Below are positions 12,843-23,956 of a stretch of 64,000 bases of DNA, piece by piece (position 1 is the stretch's first letter; each line of letters begins with the position of its first letter). Below the pieces are notes generated by a model that saw only the letters and a list, made by a program, of their open reading frames with translations, searched no databases and had not been told where the DNA came from. The position numbers and the translations under genes are program-made. The DNA is from Sitta carolinensis (Eukaryota; Chordata; Aves; Passeriformes; Sittidae), in assembly GCA_032173965.1 (NCBI GenBank), contig JAVUNC010000004.1, forward strand, positions 4,015,001-4,079,000. The letters run 5' to 3'.

Positions 12843-15395
12843 TCTTGTTCAGCTGGGAAAGTCAGCTTGGAATTGTCGTGATTTAAATTAGACCATGTGC
12901 ACTTATGGAGAAGGAGTTTCATTTTAACAGGGTGTTACACGCTGGTAGTTCAGCAAAATGGTTCTCAGAATCTCATCTGAGAGGGAAGACTGAGTAGCTA
13001 CTCATTTGGGGCTTGCTGTGAGTTTGCATTGAACACCTATTTTTTTTGGGAAGTGGATTAATTCATCCAACATGAAATTTTTCTTTGAATGTCATAAATG
13101 TTGAACTATTGTTTTCAAGTCTTACACAGGAAAGAATAAGAATTTTCTCATGATGGGTGACTACACAGGTCACTGATTGCACAATGATTTGGAAAGTTTG
13201 GGTTCAAATATATGTAGGTGAATGATGATAAATAAGTCATCAATTTTTGTCGTTTTCGACTTGAAAATACAATGGGACATTCTCAAATTTACTGCAAGTG
13301 AATCAGTCTTACTCTGAGCACTAGAAGGAACACTTTTGCATTCTCTTTTCAACAAAGGTTCACGATAAAGTTGGGGGTCGGTTCTTGTTTTATACAAGCT
13401 CTGATAGAAACACACAGTATTGTATTATCAAGAAAAGAAACACTAATGTTTGATGACATTCCTTTGACAAGTTGTCATGTCTCAATCTAAATTAAAACCA
13501 CATCTGACACACCAAAAACCTTGTCTTGATCTGTCTTGTTTGGATAGTGCCAGTCCATGATATGACCTGAAATCCATTCCTTGAGGTCATTTAGACAGAC
13601 TCATTGAAACAATATATACTGGCTTCATATATTGGCTGCTGGTCAATGAAAACTCTGTCTAATGTGACACTGGAGACTCTATCCCTGCCTGAAAGGAGTA
13701 AATGGATTTGATTTGGGGAAGGGAGGGAAGAGAGCAGAAAGCCTCTCAAAGGGAAAGTTCAGCAATATGGCCCTTCCTCATATGAACAGTCCCTGTGGAT
13801 CAACTCCCTCTCTCACGTGGATGAGCTCAGATGAGGACAACTCTAAGTAAGAGAGCACCTGACTTGTAAGAAATGAATCTTGGGTTTCCTTCTTGGTTTT
13901 ACATCTGTGTCACCTTGGGAAAAGGTCTTACAACAATTATACCTTTCTTTTTCCAGGTGGAAAATGTGGGACATTACTGCTTCAGTGGATCCACAGATAA
14001 ATACAGAATAGCATCTATCTCCAGAGCTCTAGGGGAAATACTGAGCAAAAGCTAAATTCCTAGACCTTATTTTCAATCCTCTGTCTTTCCCTGAGTCCTG
14101 TGAGGTCTTCTACTGCAAGTTAACTCACACCAGTTTGTATCCTTTTGTATAACCAACCTGGCTTAGGGAAACAAGAATTATGCCCACACCAGTAAATTCA
14201 ACATACCTAAACTGTTTGCCCATCACCAAGGCCAGCTGACACAGGATGGCCAACATCCATGCCCTTGAATTCTCTTAACTCTTTGATCATTAGGAGGCTG
14301 CCTCTGTAGGGCCTGCTGGCAGGGGTACTTGGCATTTTCTTGTGTTCAAATGGATTGGGGGAGAGCGAAGGGCATAGAGACAAATAACTCCCCATTTACA
14401 CAGTTAAATGATAAAGATTATAAAGTTTCAATGCTTAGGAATATTTCCTGGAGCTGTTTAGTTTATAAAGATGGATCACCAGCATCCTGTCCTCCAAGTG
14501 TTTTGCCAAGGAGAGTATAAGGATGCAGTTATGGAAAGGAAGGGAGACTCTTATCCTTTGAATAAAGCCTGTGCCTGTGACCCTAGTTGGTCATTCTTTT
14601 CCTTTCCCTTGAATTCTTCCTGCCTTGACTCTGTCTTACCCATCTCACCAAGGCAATTGAAGCCCACTTTCATATTTGGGTCCTACTGGAAAAAGAATGA
14701 AGAATTCACAGGCCTCCATGCCATGAAGAAGTATTTTGTAATCCACTCTCATTGCATGAAAGTCCTTGGAAAGGCATTAATATTTCCCTCTGTTTTCAGC
14801 TTAGTGTCATGATTAAAGTTCCTGAAGAAGGTTATCTACACCTGATCTGGAGGCACTGAATGTTGGAAACTCCATCCTCGCCCTGGAAATGTGTTCCAGT
14901 TCCATATTGCCCTCACAGTTTAAAATGTGTGTCTAATTCTTCATTCGAATTTTTCTGCTTCCAGCTTTCAGCCATTGGATTTTGTTATGCCTTTACCTGC
15001 CTGATTAAACAGCCTGTTAGTTCAGGGTAGTTTCTCCTTGAACAAGTAGTGCTGCTGTGTCTTCATTTTCTTTTTGATAAGTCTGGGCTCTTCAAGTCTC
15101 TGATGATAAGATGTTTTCTCCCACCTATCTGGGAGCAATTTTCCAACCTATTTTACTGCTATTAAGGACACCTGTATTGTAGACCCTTTTTCTCCTACCT
15201 TACTATTTTCCTGTGGTGGCAGGCAGTATCCAGTAGGCATATTAACCTTTCCAAACCTGGAACTCCCTCAAAAAATCACTGACCTGGTATAGCCTCCTGT
15301 TATTCCCTTCTTTTGAGATCCCAGTCCACTGCGGTGTGGAATAGTAAAGTAAGCAGTGGCAGAGCATGGGCATGGACAATCAAACTCTTCCATGC
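12843..15395. other. unique non-coding sequence
   Basis: About 2.5 kb with no repeat family recognised. The longest open frame (14471-14812, 113 codons) has no domain I know and no codon pattern distinguishing it from its surroundings. Confidence 0.5.
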
Positions 15396-15469
15396 AATCA
15401 CAGAACCATGGAATGAATCGGGTTGAAGAGCTCCTAAGGACTGTCCAGTTCCACTCCCTGCCATGGAAG
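15396..15469 (-). mobile_element. CR1 LINE, 75-bp 3' tip
   Basis: Degenerate tail octamers (AATCACAGAACCATGGAATG) precede 'gggttgaagagctcctaag' and 'ccagttccactccctgcc'. Minus strand. This is a very short 5'-truncated insertion or a decayed remnant. Confidence 0.8.
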
Positions 15470-16420
15470 TTCAACAGTTAAGCATACTGAAAGCAAAAAT
15501 AAATTTATTTTAAACTAACCAAACTTAAGTGAGACAGGACAATCGGACCCCTGTTGTACCTGATCATTATATCAGACTCCTGTGAGGGGATGGGATGGAA
15601 CGGAGTGGGTGTTTCACAGACACTGCACCTCTTTCAAATGGAACACAAGCTGCTTTGAGGGGTTTGCACCTTAGAGCCAAATCAGGTTGTGGTGTGGGGG
15701 AAGCAGGGAAGGGATTTCAGTTCTCACATTTGTACCTTCAGTGTTCCACACATCCCCAGCACCTGTTTTCAAGGCTGTTTTCAATGAAGGGAGGGTAGAG
15801 GTTGTTATGGTTAAGTTAAACTTTCTTATTCATATCATATTAATTTTGCCCAAGAGATTATTTCAAATGTTGATGCATTTTCACTGTGAAAAAGACTCCT
15901 CCTGCAGTGCTTTCCCATCATGATTTGGTTACAACAAAATAAAAAGACAACTTTCCCTTCTTTCCTGTGCACTTTTTCTGGAGGCAGAGGGACTCTGGCA
16001 CTGATTTGTTTCATTGACTTCAATGGCTGAGCCTTTCTTCCAAAAGCAATCCAGATTTCCATCTATGAATTACTTCCATAAGGTCAGGACATGATATTTT
16101 ATATAAGGCTTTCCTGGAATCCCCCCTGGAGCTCTACACTTGTCCTCACAAGCCCCTCATCTAAGGGAAGCAGAAGCAGTTTGGCTGAATCAAAAGGGCT
16201 GCTTGAAGTAGTGAAGATTTCCAAAGGGGTAGAGCTGAGATCCCAGGCACAGCATCCCTTCTCAGAACAAGAAAAAGATATTAGCAGGATTCAAATGGGA
16301 CTTTACAACCAGGTGATCATCTAAGAGAAAATCCTCTCTCTCACCCAGTCCCTGACTTGCAGGAGATACCAAGGTAGTACTCACCCTTTACGTGCATGAA
16401 GTATGGGATGTGGTATTTAA
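15470..16420. other. unique non-coding sequence
   Basis: No repeat, exon or RNA gene is recognised. Short open frames on both strands look like chance. Confidence 0.5.
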
Positions 16421-16660
16421 CCAGAAGGAGGGCAGGTTTGGATTAGAGATTGGAAAGGAATTCTTCTCTTTGAGGGTGGTGAGGCCCTGGCACAGGGTGC
16501 CCACAGAAGGTGTGGATGTCCCATTCCTGGAAGTGTCCAAGGCCAGGTTGAATGGGGCTTGGAGCAGTCTGTGATAGTGAAAGATGTCCCTGCCCATGGC
16601 AGGGCTCTTTGAACTAGATGACCTTTAACTCCCTTCCAACCCAAACTATTCTATTTCACA
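16421..16660 (+). mobile_element. CR1 LINE, 240-bp 3' fragment
   Basis: This copy reads in the forward sense: 'ggaattcttctctttg', 'gtgaggccctggcac', 'gaagtgtccaaggccagg', 'cctgcccatggcagg', 'cccttccaacccaaac', then a decayed tail ATTCTATTTCAC. The order and the tail on the right place it on the plus strand. A 69-codon minus-strand frame over it is an artefact. Confidence 0.95.
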
Positions 16661-18579
16661 GGATGAATCCCCTCTCAGTTTAGTTACTAAATCTGATCCA
16701 ACATTAGAAATCCCTTCAGCCTTACAAAGGCACGTGTTGATTTGCAATGGTGTCACACATCCTTAATAATTTTCATGTTCAGTGAATCCATAAAGACCAT
16801 GACTTGTGTTTGGTTCCTCTTTGTGCTGCATCAGCCTGAACTATGCAAAAATCTAGGCTTGAGCTATTATCAATATTCTTACAACTATAAGTCTATGGAG
16901 CTTGAGACAGCCTTCAGTTGTCTGACAGTAGCTATCAGCAAATGCAAAACACTAATTTTTATTCAATTACATGAAGAAGAAGAGGTAGAAGGCTCAAGAG
17001 TCTAGTACTAGGTTCTCCAAAGACAGAGCCTACTGTGTTTTTCTTGGCTTAGAAATAAATGTTTTTAATAGCTTGTGTAGTCAATTGTTTTGCAAGTGTC
17101 TATCTGAAGTGCAGTTGGATAAAACTCTGGATATCATATGATTTTATGAAATTCCTGTGAACTCTGTACTTATTTCAAGACAGTTTAATGAACCAAACCA
17201 TTTCATTATCACCTTCTCTTAGCCAGTCACAAACAGCGATTTCTGTGTTGTGTGCAAGAGCTGCAGGTTCTGTGAGTAATACAACTGTAAACAGCACTAA
17301 AAGTAAGCATGAATGATTAGCTGCAGAGTGGCAAATTTAATTTGAACAGTTTTGACAGGTTGTGTTGCTTGGGTTGAACTTGAAATAACATCTTGACATA
17401 TCAGTGGTTCTTGTGCTTTTCCAGGCTGAGTTGTTCCTTAAGGTGTTGAGTCATAGAAGTTGATGATGGAGTGTCAAACATAATGTGTTAAACCTGAAGA
17501 AAGGAAATAACACATACCATGATGATCAGCACATGCTAAAATATGTTTTACTGTTTCTAATTAAAAAGAGAAGATTTTCAGTTATTTCAGTTCAATCTAT
17601 AGCAGCAGATTTGAAATATCCCCGCTGTGCAAAACAAAAGGTACAGTCTTGTTTTAAATGGATAGAGAAAAAAAACAGATTAAGATATTTCCATTTAAAT
17701 TAAACAATAGTTTATGGTTTGGGGATAAATAGTTTAATGTGTTTCTGTGAGGCTAAGGATACTCTCAAATGAATTTCAAGCCAAAATATCAACACCAAAA
17801 ACGCTGAGCAGAAAAAAGCCTTTTTTCCCAGTAAAGAGCATCCACTGGGAAGTGTGTGATGTCAAGTGGCTTAGTGGTGTTTGCATGCAAGGAGATGGCA
17901 GCCGTATAAGTGAGAGATAACAGAAGAGTTGAGACGGAGAGCAAAATTTATCATAACATGTCTAGTGATGATTAAAAGCCTGTGCTTATTAGATGCATAA
18001 AATGTATTACTAAATCATTTTTGGAACATATAATTTTCCAATTATTTATGCATCACAGTAATTAATGATAGGAGGGACAGAGTCAATGATTCACTGTGTA
18101 ATACATATGGTAGTTACCTGGGGAGGAAAAAATTACAGTGCTACCAATTATTTGCTTTAATGTTTTTGTAATTATGCCCTACACCCAAGTTGAAAATTTC
18201 TTTAATTCTTTTTTAAACCCTTCATTCTCAACAATGAAAACGCTTTCTTTTTAGCCTTCAATTAAGTCTAATTTTTAAACTGCCATCCAAGAAATATACA
18301 ATTCCATAAATGCCTTGTTTCCTTTTATATTTTGCTGGCAACGGTCTACAAGTATGAAATCTTGCCCTTCAAGCATCTTATTGACGAACTAATTTAGCCA
18401 CTCTGAAGGATGATCTTCTGTTTAATACACTTGGCTTGGATTTGCATGATCTCAGGTTTTTTCTACTTTAGTTTTAACTTTTTAACTGCAGGAAAATGAA
18501 CCAAAGTTCATGCTGTTTCTCATCAGGTAGGATTTTATTCCTGTGTGTGGGACAGGAAAGAGAATTCTGCTTTCAGCAG
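16661..18579. other. AT-rich unique sequence with homeodomain-like motifs
   Basis: No transposon is recognised. From about 17930 to 18130 the sequence is rich in ATTA/TAAT cores, including 'cagtaattaatgatagg' and 'ccaattatttatgcatc', a texture common in conserved non-coding elements. Conservation cannot be judged from one sequence. Confidence 0.45.
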
Positions 18580-18740
18580 AGTCATAGAAACACAGAATGA
18601 TAGATTGGTTTGGGTTTGAAGGGACAGTATAAATCATCTCAATCCAACTTCCTGCCATGGGTAGGGGCACTTTCCTCTATCCCAGCTTGCTCCAAGCCCT
18701 GTCCAGCTTGGCCTTGAAGACTTCCAGGGTTGGGGCACCA
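18580..18740 (-). mobile_element. CR1 LINE, 160-bp 3' fragment
   Basis: Tail octamers (GTCATAGAAACACAGAATGA) at the left are followed by 'ttggtttgggtttgaagg', 'ctgccatgggtaggggc' and 'ttgctccaagccctgtcc', then 'ggccttgaagacttccag'. Minus strand, 5'-truncated. Confidence 0.93.
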
Positions 18741-20380
18741 AACAAAGAGTCAAATCTCTCCAATCCTGTCTATTCTGCCTTATGGAAGTTCTGGCACTGG
18801 AATAAAATTGCATCATTCCTAAATGTTTGGGTGGCATGGCATGGGGTTTTTTTACATTCAACAAAATCAGCCTGTGAAATATCTCTCAGATGCTGTTCAT
18901 GATGAAGCACTAGGGATTGCTCCCAAAAAACAGTCTAGATGCATCCATCCAGTTTTGGAAAAATACACAAAAATTATATACATGAAAAGTCTTTTGTGCC
19001 AATTTTCCCCAGGAACAGAGCAATCCCAAGATCTGGGTAGACAGCTAATACCACACTTGACTTGCCCATACCAGAAACCCACACTTGATTTGAGCAGAAA
19101 GAACACAAGTCCAGCAACTCCCCATACTTAATCCCACTTCCACCATTCTTCACTTCACACTGAGACCTCCTGAAGACTCCAGGCTGTCACACACAACACG
19201 TCTGGAGGGATCTTTTCTCTTCCAGTTCCCACTCAGAACTCAGAGCAATTTTTTCAAAAGACCAGGCTGCATTTTCCATATAACTGTCAGCATTTAGGGA
19301 TGACATGATTTCCAGGGACTATACTGAAATTTAGTGACCTGATATGAACTTTTCCCTCACTAAGAACTATGTTCTAACAATCTCCATTTGCTGACAGCTA
19401 TGACAGACAGAAGTCATTTTCCCTGGGCTGGGCATGATGTTCCCAAAAATTCATGTAACTCCCATAGGAAAAAAGAATGCATTTCCTTTGAGCCACAACC
19501 AAAAGCCTTTCCTGGAGTAGGCTTAGTAGTGTTTAAAGGATTTATCTAATTCTTTTCTCTTGAATAAATGAGCTTGGAGGACTAGACTTTCCTGTGAAGA
19601 AGATATAAAAAAAATAAAAAATAAAAAGTGTAGCACATTTTGGCAGATTATGTGGGTGGTATATGAATCAATAAAGCTTCCAGCTATGCAAAGCCTTTGG
19701 GTGCATTGTCATGTTTGTTTGTTTTTTATTTATTCCAAACAGAACTAAATATGAATAGTTTGGTGGGGTTTTTCTATCTGCCAAGAAATGAGAACCTTAC
19801 CCTCCCCCTACCCTTCCTTCCTCCCTGTTGTAAATGTACCCATACCAAGCATTTATTTATTGCAAACATCCGTAAGGAAAAACTATTCTTGAGAACCTTC
19901 CCTAAATTCTGTTCAGGCATGTGTTTGTGATGTGTTATGGAGATTAGATATCTGTGTCCTTAGCCAGGTCTGCTGTTGGGTTGAGGACAGTTTGGTGGAG
20001 GCAATGACAAAGTCAGTGAGGCCTTAACTGATCCCAACTAATCCAACATCTTCTGGGCTGCTGGTGTAATCCTGATTTGGGGTAATAAGACCTTGTCCAT
20101 GCTTTAAATTGTCTGTGGCGGGAACAAATTCAGGGTGGATTTTTATCTTTTTTTTTACCTAAGATTTTAAAGTGCTTATTTTGGCCAGAGCTGATTGCTG
20201 TCTCTGGCTACATGGAGCTGTCCCAGTGTTTCTTCCTTGAGGTTTTAAGTTCATGAAAGGTACCAAAAAGTGTCTGTGCTGGCCAAAATCTGTCATGGGG
20301 AAGAAAAGATGAACTAGTAATTCTCACAAATTTTTCCAAATCTGCTGTAGTCCATATTTGAAGACAAAAGGTCCAAGTTA
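18741..20380. other. unique non-coding sequence
   Basis: No repeat family is recognised apart from a short A/T-rich stretch near 19608-19627. No exon is supported; the 102-codon frame at 18823-19131 begins next to the CR1 remnant and has no known domain. Confidence 0.5.
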
Positions 20381-20525
20381 GAATAGAATAGAATAGAATA
20401 GAATAGAGTAGAGTAGAATAGAATAGAATAGAATAGAATAGAATAGAATAGAATAGAATAGAATAGAATAGAATAGAATAGAATAGAATAGAATAGAATA
20501 GAATAGAATAGAATAGAATAGAATA
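20381..20525. repeat. (GAATA)n microsatellite, 29 units, at a CR1 3' tail
   Basis: About 145 bp of uninterrupted GAATA pentamers, with two GAGTA variants near 20406-20415. The array abuts the 3' terminus of the minus-strand CR1 at 20526, exactly where that element's short tail repeat should lie. I therefore read it as an expansion of the CR1 tail. It creates a spurious minus-strand frame of repeating Leu-Phe-Tyr-Ser-Ile. Confidence 0.97.
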
Positions 20526-20865
20526 ATTTCAGTTGGAAGGGAGCTACAATGATCATCTGGTCTAACTGCCTGACCAGTTCAAGGCTGACCAAGACATGTT
20601 GTTAGGCACTGTCCAAATGTCTCTTAAATGCTGACAGGCCTTGAACATCAACCCCCTTTTGAGGGGAAAGTTTATTCCAGTGTTTGAGCAGCCCCTTGTC
20701 CATGAAAAATCTCCCAGCACTCAATCCAAACCTCTCCTGGTACAGCTTTGAATCATTCCTATGTCTTATCACTGCACACCACACAGCAAAGATCAGCACT
20801 GACCTCTCCACTTCCCCTCCTCAGGAAGCTGTGGAGGCCAAAGAGGGAAGCCCTTGCTCCCATAT
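20526..20865 (-). mobile_element. CR1 LINE, 340-bp 3' fragment with pentamer tail
   Basis: This copy belongs to a different CR1 group from its neighbours. Its 3' end reads 'atttcagttggaagggag', 'gatcatctggtctaactg', 'ttaaatgctgacaggcc', 'tccagtgtttgagcag', and then 'cacttcccctcctcagg'. The tail (GAATA)n is on the left, so the element is on the minus strand. The fragment at 46838 shares its terminal block and tail type. Confidence 0.88.
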
Positions 20866-22154
20866 TTCATAAGAATATGAATAGAAGAATAAAATCGGAT
20901 TAGCCATTGCTTCCAAGGACTTTGCAAGGTACTTTTCATTCTGCAAGGATATATCCATGGAAAGGAATGCAGACAGGACCCATAGAGTAAGCAAAATAGT
21001 GGATATCTCACAGAGAAAGGAGTTCAAGGCTCATGTCCATGTCAGTGATGAACACTTGCATTACAACAGACTTCCCAAAAAGTGCTGAAAATGTTATTAT
21101 TGCAACATCAAGGTTCTTTAAGGATCCCATCTTCCAAACAGAATTTGCCCATTTTCAATATTTTACATTTTTGTCTTCTCTGGGAGAACAACATATCTGG
21201 AGATGGAATAATGGACCATTTAGATTCAGGAAGAGATTTAGATTTAGAAAGCAAAGCACACCTGTGTAGTCCCTGATGTTCAGTTTGGGTAGCAGCCACT
21301 ACTAAATTGACACTGCCCAAACTGAAAAAGCAGTTAATGGGACCCAGAATTGGACAAAATGGATGACATTTACTTTCTTAGCAATGACAGAAACTAGACT
21401 AATCATCATAATGGTCCCCTTTGATTTAAAATATCTAAGTGCTGCCTATAATTGGGAGATAATTGGAACTGGCTGGTGGAAATTAATCAATTTTATATGT
21501 AGAGGTCAATGATGAGAACAAAGATTTGGAAATAAGACAATCCTTATGTATCATGAAGCAGCAAAGTCCTGGAGGGTTGAATGTCAAAGTGAGAATCATC
21601 AGAGTGAGAGTGGAAGTCTGTGATGCAACATTTGGTATCCAGGGTGACTTCCTGGATTTCCATCGAGTTAAAGGAGACAAACTGGTTGAGGGAGCAAATT
21701 ATGTCTAAAAACCAGCTAAAATTGATCACATGACTTGCATTTTATTAGTTTCACTTCCTTTCATTTCCTGAGGACCAAAGCTGAATGAGGAAGACGATGG
21801 CAACAAGATCTTGAAAGTGATGGAGAGTGAACCCTATTCCATGTTTCTGGATTTTTACTTGGATTTTAGAAGAATGCTACAGAAGCCTTAAAACATTTGG
21901 TTGTGTGGTTGCAATAAATTGACATAAGGCTGGATCATTTAGCAAAGAGAAATCTGGGATGCAGCCAGAAATTATGGGTATTTGTTAAGTGATATTTTTC
22001 CAGTTTATTAGCATTGAGGTCTTTCTTGAAGAAAATGTACAACTGGAGATAATATCAGCAAGGGCAATTGGTGGGGAGTCACCCTACAGTTTATGAGATC
22101 AAATTCAGGTTATATGTAGCAAAAGTGAATATAGTTAGGCTGTGCCAGCTGGCC
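20866..22154. other. unique non-coding sequence
   Basis: No repeat family, exon or RNA gene is recognised. Overlapping frames of 60-78 codons on both strands lack any known motif. Confidence 0.5.
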
Positions 22155-22483
22155 TAGAATAGAATCCTGGAATGGTTTGGGTTGGAAGGAGCCTTACAGA
22201 CCATTCAGTTCCAGCCCCCTTCCATGGGCAGGGACACCTTTCACTAGCCCAGGTTGCTCCAAGCCCTGTCCAACATGGACTGCACTTCCAAGGATAGAGC
22301 AGCCACAGCTTCTCTGGGCAGCCTGTGCCAGGGCCTCACTGCCCTCACAGCCAAGAATTCCTTTCTAAACTCCAATTAAATTCTCTCTCTTGCAGCTTAA
22401 GGACATCTTCTTGCTCTGTTTCTACCTGTCCTTACTAATAGACCCTCTTTTAGTTCTCTTGGAGCCTTTCTAGGCTGGAAGCT
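22155..22483 (-). mobile_element. CR1 LINE, 330-bp 3' fragment
   Basis: It starts with tail units (TAGAATAGAATCCTGGAATGG) and continues with 'gtttgggttggaaggagc', 'ccatgggcagggacacc', 'cagcttctctgggcagc', 'ctgtgccagggcctcac' and a decayed segment ending at 'tttctaggctggaagc'. Minus strand. The part after 22370 is more diverged than the tip. Confidence 0.94.
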
Positions 22484-23799
22484 CTTGGGAGGCTTCTAAG
22501 CCAAGAACTCAAGTTGTAGCAGGATTCAATGGGTCAGCAAAGACACAGCACTTGTGCTTTTCTATGGTGTGCATTTTTACTCCCCATTAACACTGGGACA
22601 GGATTCTTCTTTACTTAGGAACTTCTGAAAGCTCAGCTTTTAATTTCTCTGTCTTTAAGACATACAGATAATTTTTTGTGAACCTGATCCTAAGGGATTT
22701 GACAAACTTTAAAAAAATGATAGAAACTGGACCTGGCTTACACCTGTTATTACCCACTACTACTTTTCTATCCAAGGTTATTGCATAACTTCTTCTATCC
22801 TATATTAGTTCATTTTTTTGCATTTTGTTTCTACCTCTCCTCCTTCCTGCTCCTCTCCAGCAACCTCACAATACCTTCTCCTGCTTTTGTCAGCACAGAG
22901 CAGTGCACTGTTAATAATGTCTCCTCTCATTCCCAGCCTTTTCTGCATTTCTTTCCTGTTGTTGCCTCCAGTGACATGCAATGATGATAATGGGATGCAG
23001 TGCCACTGGCATGATACCCCAAAGCCCTGCAAGGACTAGTTCAGAGGTACAGAATTGCTTAAAAAGCCAGGAGCTTCTCTACCCAAGGGGAAGAAAAAAT
23101 GATTGCTTGCTGCGTCAGGAGCTGAATGCTCCTTGCCACTTCCTAGCAGAGCAGTTTAGAATCAAGCTCCACTGGATGATAATTGTTTTAACTACCATTG
23201 TGGCTCTCTCTTTTATCCAGGGGCATGGCTGGGGAGGATGGGTGAAGTTGTGCAACTGATGTCTGCCTAATTTGCAGGGTATTCCTAATTGGTTGGGATA
23301 GATCACCCTGCCCTCCCTTCTCTCCCTCCTCCCACGGAGATGCAGTTTGAGCATTCACGTTGCAGCTTTTGTAAAGAAGTTTATGCTTTCTTTACATACA
23401 GTCTGCATAAAAACAAAGAGGGCCTGGGCAAACATCATCTGAACACAGCCAATGTTAGAAACTGCTTCATTTTGTTACAGGAAGGCCATAAAAAAATCAA
23501 TAAAGCACAATAATGCACACTTTTTATAATATAGAGCTTTGTAAGAAGTGCAGCCCAGCTGATAAATTCTTTACAGAGGGAAGATTGGTGATAAGAATGG
23601 TCATTCAGCTTCTTTGACTAGAAATGTTGTGTCATAATCAGATTCCCTACTTTAGATATTTACAAAGGCTGTTCGAGTAGCCTATAAACACAGACTCAAT
23701 TAAAGATAGAATGTACTGTCTCTGAAGAACAAAACCACAGCCCCTGAATGAGCTCTGTGTGCACTGACTCTGCTGAGATGATGGAAACCTCAGTGATTG
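22484..23799. other. unique non-coding sequence
   Basis: No transposon is recognised. A pyrimidine-rich stretch lies near 22810-22960. No coding signal is supported. Confidence 0.5.
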
Positions 23800-23956
23800 C
23801 AGAATCACACAACGGTTTGGGTTGGAAGGGACCTTAAAGATCACCCAGTTCCAACTCCTGCCTTGGGCAGGGACATCTCCCACTATCCCAGGTTGCTCCA
23901 AGCCCCATCCAAGCTGGCCTTGGACACTTCCAGGGATAGGAACACCTTGCCCTTCT
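23800..23956 (-). mobile_element. CR1 LINE, 155-bp 3' fragment
   Basis: The tail CAGAATCACACAACG is followed by a well-preserved 'gtttgggttggaagggacc' block, 'ggttgctccaagccccatcc' and 'ggccttggacacttccag'. Minus strand, 5'-truncated. Confidence 0.95.

Noticed and set aside
20381..20525. Regular array that could be mistaken for a CRISPR or satellite
   Set aside because: The 5-bp units have no spacers and the array is attached to a CR1 tail. It is a microsatellite in a eukaryotic genome.
20314..20592. 92-codon minus-strand frame with Ile-Leu-Phe-Tyr-Ser repeats
   Set aside because: Product of the GAATA microsatellite and the adjacent CR1.
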